Source: Candidatus Bipolaricaulota bacterium
GTDB lineage: Bacteria; Bipolaricaulota; Bipolaricaulia; RBG-16-55-9; DRXL01
DNA length: 8,400 bases
Assembly: GCA_025057405.1 (NCBI GenBank)
Contig: JANWXV010000018.1
Location: forward strand, 1-8,400
Direction of reading: 5' to 3'
This document shows positions 5,846 through 8,400 of the stretch, one piece after another (the first letter of the stretch is position 1; each line of letters starts with the position of its first letter). The notes beneath the pieces were generated by a model. The model did not search any database. It had not been told where the DNA came from and saw nothing but the letters and a program-made list of their open reading frames with translations. Position numbers and translations under genes: made by a program.

Positions 5846-5873
5846 TTGCAGACGGCCCTCGGTGCGCTATAAT
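5846..5873 (+). promoter_or_regulatory. Possible promoter nested in the groESL terminator
   Basis: The terminator loop contains a perfect TATAAT (5868-5873); a weak -35 TTGCAG (5846-5851) lies 16 bp upstream. RNA would start near 5880, in the 3' arm of the hairpin, giving a leader of about 14 nt in which GAGGG/AGGG (5879-5883) serves as SD for the patatin gene. Such a transcript could not fold the terminator. Confidence 0.4.
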
Positions 5874-5889
5874 GCACCGAGGGCTTTTT
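5855..5889 (+). terminator. Rho-independent terminator of groESL
   Basis: A perfect 11-bp stem (GCCCTCGGTGC 5855-5865 with GCACCGAGGGC 5874-5884), an 8-nt loop and TTTTT at 5885-5889. It ends the groESL transcript 23 nt after the groEL stop. Confidence 0.93.
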
Positions 5890-5893
5890 CAGT

Positions 5894-6778
5894 ATGAGAC
5901 CGATCGTGGGTTTAGCCTTAGGGGGCGGCGGTGCGCGTGGGTACGCGCATATCGGCGTGATCCGCACGTTGCTGGATCATCAGATTCCCATTGATGTGAT
6001 CGCGGGGACCTCGATGGGGGCGGCGATTGGAGTCGCCTATGCGTGTGGCGTTGATCTGCTCAAATTCCAACGGATCATGCAACATTTAGATGTGAACCGC
6101 CTCTTGGGGGTTCCCGACTCGACGTTACGGGGGATTGAAAGTTTAGCAGGACAGGCAGCTTCTGAATATCTTTTCAAGCGAGCCGATTGGCGTTCCCACG
6201 AGCCGGAGCGCCTGAAACAGCTCTATCAGTTCTTAAAGCTCTTCACGGGGGAGCGCAATTTTGAAGACCTGGCGCTGCCGTGCGCGGTTATCGCGTGCGA
6301 CGTGGACACCGGGGAGGAGGTCGTCCTGCGTTCGGGGAAGGTCTATCGTGCCGTCGCGGCGAGCATGGCCTTTCCGGGGATCAATCCGCCGGTCCATCAC
6401 GAGGGCCGCTTCTTGGTAGATGGGGGTTTGGTGAACAAAGTCCCCGTAGATGCTGCGGTGGCGCTGGGGGCCGGCGTCGTCATTGCCGTAGATGTGGGCG
6501 CGGGTCTCAATCCCCATGTCAGCACCAGCATCGAAGTGATGATTCAGTCTCAGGCGATCATCTCGCGGGAGCTGACGCGCTTGAAGTTGCAGATGATGCG
6601 CGAGCGCTTGGGGGAGCGCTTGGTGATCGTGCGCCCTTCGGTGGAGCGCGTGCGTATGAATCAGTTAAGAGAGCTGGAATTCCCCATTCGGGAAGGCGAG
6701 CGCGCGATGTTAGAACAGATCGAGACGGTGAAGGCTCTGGTGGCGGCGGGGTCCTCTGCCACGGTGTGCGTGAAATAG
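5894..6778 (+). CDS. Patatin-like phospholipase (RssA/NTE family)
   Basis: A 294-residue patatin-fold serine hydrolase, predicted to cleave acyl esters of phospholipids or lysophospholipids. The catalytic apparatus is complete: oxyanion loop GGGGARG (10-16), nucleophile Ser40 in GTSMG (38-42), and Asp176 in the DGG motif. The family block RAVAASMAFPGINPPV lies just before the DGG. There is no signal peptide or transmembrane segment, so it is likely cytosolic or peripheral, as in the small bacterial RssA-type proteins. ATG 5894 is placed by the family start MRPIVGLALGGGGARG; its only SD is GAGGG in the terminator stem. It is 3 nt from the following ecfT-like gene. The physiological substrate cannot be told. 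Confidence 0.92.
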   Translation: MRPIVGLALGGGGARGYAHIGVIRTLLDHQIPIDVIAGTSMGAAIGVAYACGVDLLKFQRIMQHLDVNRLLGVPDSTLRGIESLAGQAASEYLFKRADWRSHEPERLKQLYQFLKLFTGERNFEDLALPCAVIACDVDTGEEVVLRSGKVYRAVAASMAFPGINPPVHHEGRFLVDGGLVNKVPVDAAVALGAGVVIAVDVGAGLNPHVSTSIEVMIQSQAIISRELTRLKLQMMRERLGERLVIVRPSVERVRMNQLRELEFPIREGERAMLEQIETVKALVAAGSSATVCVK

Positions 6779-6781
6779 AGA

Positions 6782-7570
6782 ATGCGCTTGCGCCGGCTCG
6801 TCGGGCGCTACCAGCCCGGAGGTTCGTTTCTGCATCGGCTCGACCCGCGCACGAAGATCTTCGCGACGGTCGTTTTGGGTATTACAGTCTTTTTTTTAGA
6901 AGGGCTTGGGGATTATCTTTGCTTTGCGGGCTATCTCTTGTTAGCTATCCGTGCTGGCAGGATCGGCTTTTGGCCCTTGGTGCGTGCCGTGCAAGCGTTG
7001 GTCTTTCTGATTGCGCTCAGCGCCCTGTTGCAACTCTTTGGCGCGCCCGGCACTCCCATCTGGGAGTGGGGCTTTTTGAAAATATCGGACGAGGGCTTGC
7101 GCGTTGCGCTGAGTCTCTCGGTGAGATTGATCTATCTGGGACTCTTGAGCGCGCTCTTGGGCGTTACGACCTCGGCGTTGCAACTGGCCGACGGTTTGGA
7201 GGGGGTCTTGGTGCCCTTGGCGCGCCTGCGGGTTCCGGTGCGCGGGCTTTCTCTGATGTTCAGCATCTCGTTGCGCTTTGTCCCGCTGATTCTAGACGAA
7301 GCCGATGCGATCCTCAAAGCGATGCGCGCTCGTGGGATAGACCCTCTCGAAGGGAGCATTGCTGAGCGTGGGCGTAAGCTCGTTGCGCTGTTAGTTCCGT
7401 TGCTGAGAAATACGCTGTGGCGAGCCGAAGCGCTCGCCGAGGCAATGGCCGCGCGCTCTTATGATCCTCACGCGCCGCGCACCCGGCTCTATCAGCCGGT
7501 CTTCACGTGGCGCGACGGGATCGCGCTTCTCAGCGTCGCGGGGCTGATCGCGCTCGTGACTCTGTTTTAA
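6782..7570 (+). CDS. ecfT: ECF transporter transmembrane subunit EcfT (CbiQ family)
   Basis: A 262-residue membrane protein of the energy-coupling factor transporters, which import vitamins or metals by coupling ATPases (EcfA) to a substrate-binding S component. It has the family opening GRYQPGGSFLHRLDPRTK (8-25), several hydrophobic segments between about 27 and 160, and the two cytoplasmic Ala-Arg-Gly-type coupling motifs that contact the ATPases: A183-R184-G185 in AMRARGIDP and A224-R225-S226 in AMAARSYDP, the second with Ser for Gly as is common. A final hydrophobic helix ends the protein. No EcfA ATPase or S component is in the window, so the substrate is unknown. It follows the patatin gene by 3 nt with little SD, suggesting coupling, and stops 3 nt from a convergent gene with no terminator. 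Confidence 0.92.
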   Translation: MRLRRLVGRYQPGGSFLHRLDPRTKIFATVVLGITVFFLEGLGDYLCFAGYLLLAIRAGRIGFWPLVRAVQALVFLIALSALLQLFGAPGTPIWEWGFLKISDEGLRVALSLSVRLIYLGLLSALLGVTTSALQLADGLEGVLVPLARLRVPVRGLSLMFSISLRFVPLILDEADAILKAMRARGIDPLEGSIAERGRKLVALLVPLLRNTLWRAEALAEAMAARSYDPHAPRTRLYQPVFTWRDGIALLSVAGLIALVTLF

Positions 7571-7573
7571 AGC

Positions 7574-8257
7574 TCAGAAGCGAAACTGACGATAGCGCGT
7601 CAGCGTGAACTCCACGGGGGTTTGCTCTTCGAGGCGCTCGATGCGCAATGGCACTCCTAGGTCGTCAACCCAGATACGCAGGGTGCTCCCCTTGGGGGAT
7701 TCGATCAGATACTCCGAGGCGGGGAAGCGACCGATGGCCAGAGAGCAGATATCGTCTTGAAGATGAGCACACTGGGCTTTTTGACAGTGGGGTTCGAGCG
7801 AGGGCAGCGTCAGGCGAACGAGTTCGATCTGGCGTTGTTGGCGTTCTCTGAGACCGAGATGACGACACCCCGCCAAGGCGAAGAGGGCGGCGGGGGAGTC
7901 GAGAATCGAATTGGCTTGCCAAGCGATCGTAGATTCTCCGTTCTTGCGCCCCTGCGCTTCTACGTGGCCGCGCAGGTGCCCCTCGCTGATCTGATAGCGT
8001 GCGAGCGTTAAGTGCCCTTCGGTTTCGAGTTCGATCCGTAAAGCGCGATAGCGCCAATCCGGCCCCATCTCCAATCTCAAGCGCTGCGTGTGCGCTAGGG
8101 GCCACTGCAAGACCAACTGACTCTGAATCTGATAGCCCCCATTCTGAGGAAGCTCAAAATACTGCAAGCTCTCCTCGCCCAGCTTGCGGTCGTGCTGGCG
8201 CAGATAGTAGATCGCCGTAGCGATGAGTCCCTCTGCGGGTGGACAGCGCGCGCTCAT
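7574..8257 (-). CDS. Hypothetical protein, about 227 residues
   Basis: I do not recognise this protein. It is soluble, without a signal peptide or membrane segment, and appears mostly beta-strand: alternating patterns such as YQIQSQLVLQW, RLRLEMG, RALRIELETEGHLTLARYQISEGHLRGHVE, and a final RIWVDDLGVPLRIERLEEQTPVEFTLTRYRQFRF. This layout faintly recalls DUF3108-like or other antiparallel lipid-binding-type sheets, but I would not assign a family. A cysteine cluster lies in PHCQKAQCAHLQDDIC. Candidate starts are ATG 8257 (MSARCPPAEGL), ATG 8281 and TTG 8305; 8257 is chosen because a plausible promoter (8277-8305) overlaps the other two. SDs are weak for all. It is divergent from mnmA and convergent with ecfT. 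Confidence 0.6.
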   Translation of the reverse strand: MSARCPPAEGLIATAIYYLRQHDRKLGEESLQYFELPQNGGYQIQSQLVLQWPLAHTQRLRLEMGPDWRYRALRIELETEGHLTLARYQISEGHLRGHVEAQGRKNGESTIAWQANSILDSPAALFALAGCRHLGLRERQQRQIELVRLTLPSLEPHCQKAQCAHLQDDICSLAIGRFPASEYLIESPKGSTLRIWVDDLGVPLRIERLEEQTPVEFTLTRYRQFRF

Positions 8258-8276
8258 GGTTGTAACCCCGTTTTTA

Positions 8277-8305
8277 ATCATAATCTCTAGTCGAGCCAAA
8301 GGCAA
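8277..8305 (-). promoter_or_regulatory. Possible promoter of the leftward hypothetical gene
   Basis: On the minus strand TTGCCT (complement of 8300-8305) and TATGAT (complement of 8277-8282) are 17 bp apart; RNA would start near 8270, about 13 nt before ATG 8257. Confidence 0.4.
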
Positions 8306-8322
8306 ATGCGCGCCAAAGTTGC

Positions 8323-8328
8323 TAAAAT
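8323..8328 (+). promoter_or_regulatory. Possible mnmA -10 element
   Basis: TAAAAT at 8323-8328 sits in a TTGCTAAAAT context identical to the groESL -10 region, but no good -35 is found 16-18 bp upstream. If used, the RNA would start near 8335, almost at the mnmA ATG. Confidence 0.3.
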
Positions 8329-8337
8329 GCTGAGAGT

Positions 8338-8400
8338 ATGAAGCGCGTGTTGGTCGGCATGAGCGGCGGGGTGGACAGCTCCGTCACGGCGTTCTTGCTG
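8338..8400 (+). CDS. mnmA: tRNA-specific 2-thiouridylase MnmA (N-terminal fragment)
   Basis: The first 21 codons are present and the rest lies beyond the right edge. They read MKRVLVGMSGGVDSSVTAFLL, the ATP-pyrophosphatase P-loop (GMSGGVDSS) at the extreme N-terminus that is characteristic of MnmA/TrmU, which puts the 2-thio group on U34 of tRNA-Lys, -Glu and -Gln. Other PP-loop enzymes (QueC, TilS, NAD or GMP synthetases) have different surroundings, but with 21 residues some doubt remains. The SD is weak (GAGAG at 8332-8336). Confidence 0.8.
   Translation, partial: MKRVLVGMSGGVDSSVTAFLL

Noticed and set aside
6280..7365. A 361-codon plus-strand open frame spanning the patatin and ecfT genes
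   Set aside because: It is a Gly/Arg/Ala-rich shadow of two clear genes in another frame, with no family motif.
1..8400. CRISPR array, insertion sequence or prophage
   Set aside because: No spaced direct repeats, transposase, integrase or phage structural gene was seen; base composition looks even across the window.

Overview
The window is a compact, moderately GC-rich bacterial chromosome segment. It has sigma70-type promoters, strong AAGGAGG ribosome binding sites, and a HrcA/CIRCE-type operator in front of groESL. Genes are packed tightly on both strands, and their products are mostly housekeeping. The GroEL has no Gly-Gly-Met tail and its sequence is not close to the proteobacterial or Firmicutes types I know. 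Together with the tight packing this suggests an uncultured, possibly thermophilic lineage; a Bipolaricaulota/Acetothermia-like bacterium is one guess. That placement is only an impression and would need a GroEL or DprA tree.

Positions 1-386 are a divergent control region. A consensus promoter (TTGACA, 17 bp, TATATT) fires rightward. A TATAAT on the other strand overlaps its -10 and would fire leftward into the start of a membrane or secreted protein that runs off the left edge. Rightward, the first translatable unit appears to be a 24-residue, very basic peptide. comF follows from its own promoter.

Positions 387-2727 are a tight rightward three-gene operon: a ComF-type phosphoribosyltransferase without the usual zinc finger, DprA/Smf, and a DUF559/Vsr-like PD-(D/E)XK nuclease. 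The first two concern handling of incoming single-stranded DNA; the third is a putative DNA endonuclease whose partnership with them is the most interesting gene-level association here.

Positions 2751-3722 are leftward: a DUF2227-like membrane protein, tRNA-Arg(CCG) with its own promoter, and, directly behind the tRNA, a small DUF6899-like protein probably expressed from the tRNA transcript.

Positions 3788-5889 are the groES-groEL chaperonin operon, with a consensus promoter, CIRCE operator and an 11-bp rho-independent terminator. A perfect TATAAT lies in the loop of that terminator and could start the next transcript, which encodes a patatin-like phospholipase and an EcfT/CbiQ-type transporter subunit (5894-7570).

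Positions 7574-8400 hold a leftward unrecognised protein and, divergent from it, the first 21 codons of mnmA (tRNA 2-thiouridylase), cut by the right edge. No CRISPR array, insertion sequence or rRNA is visible.
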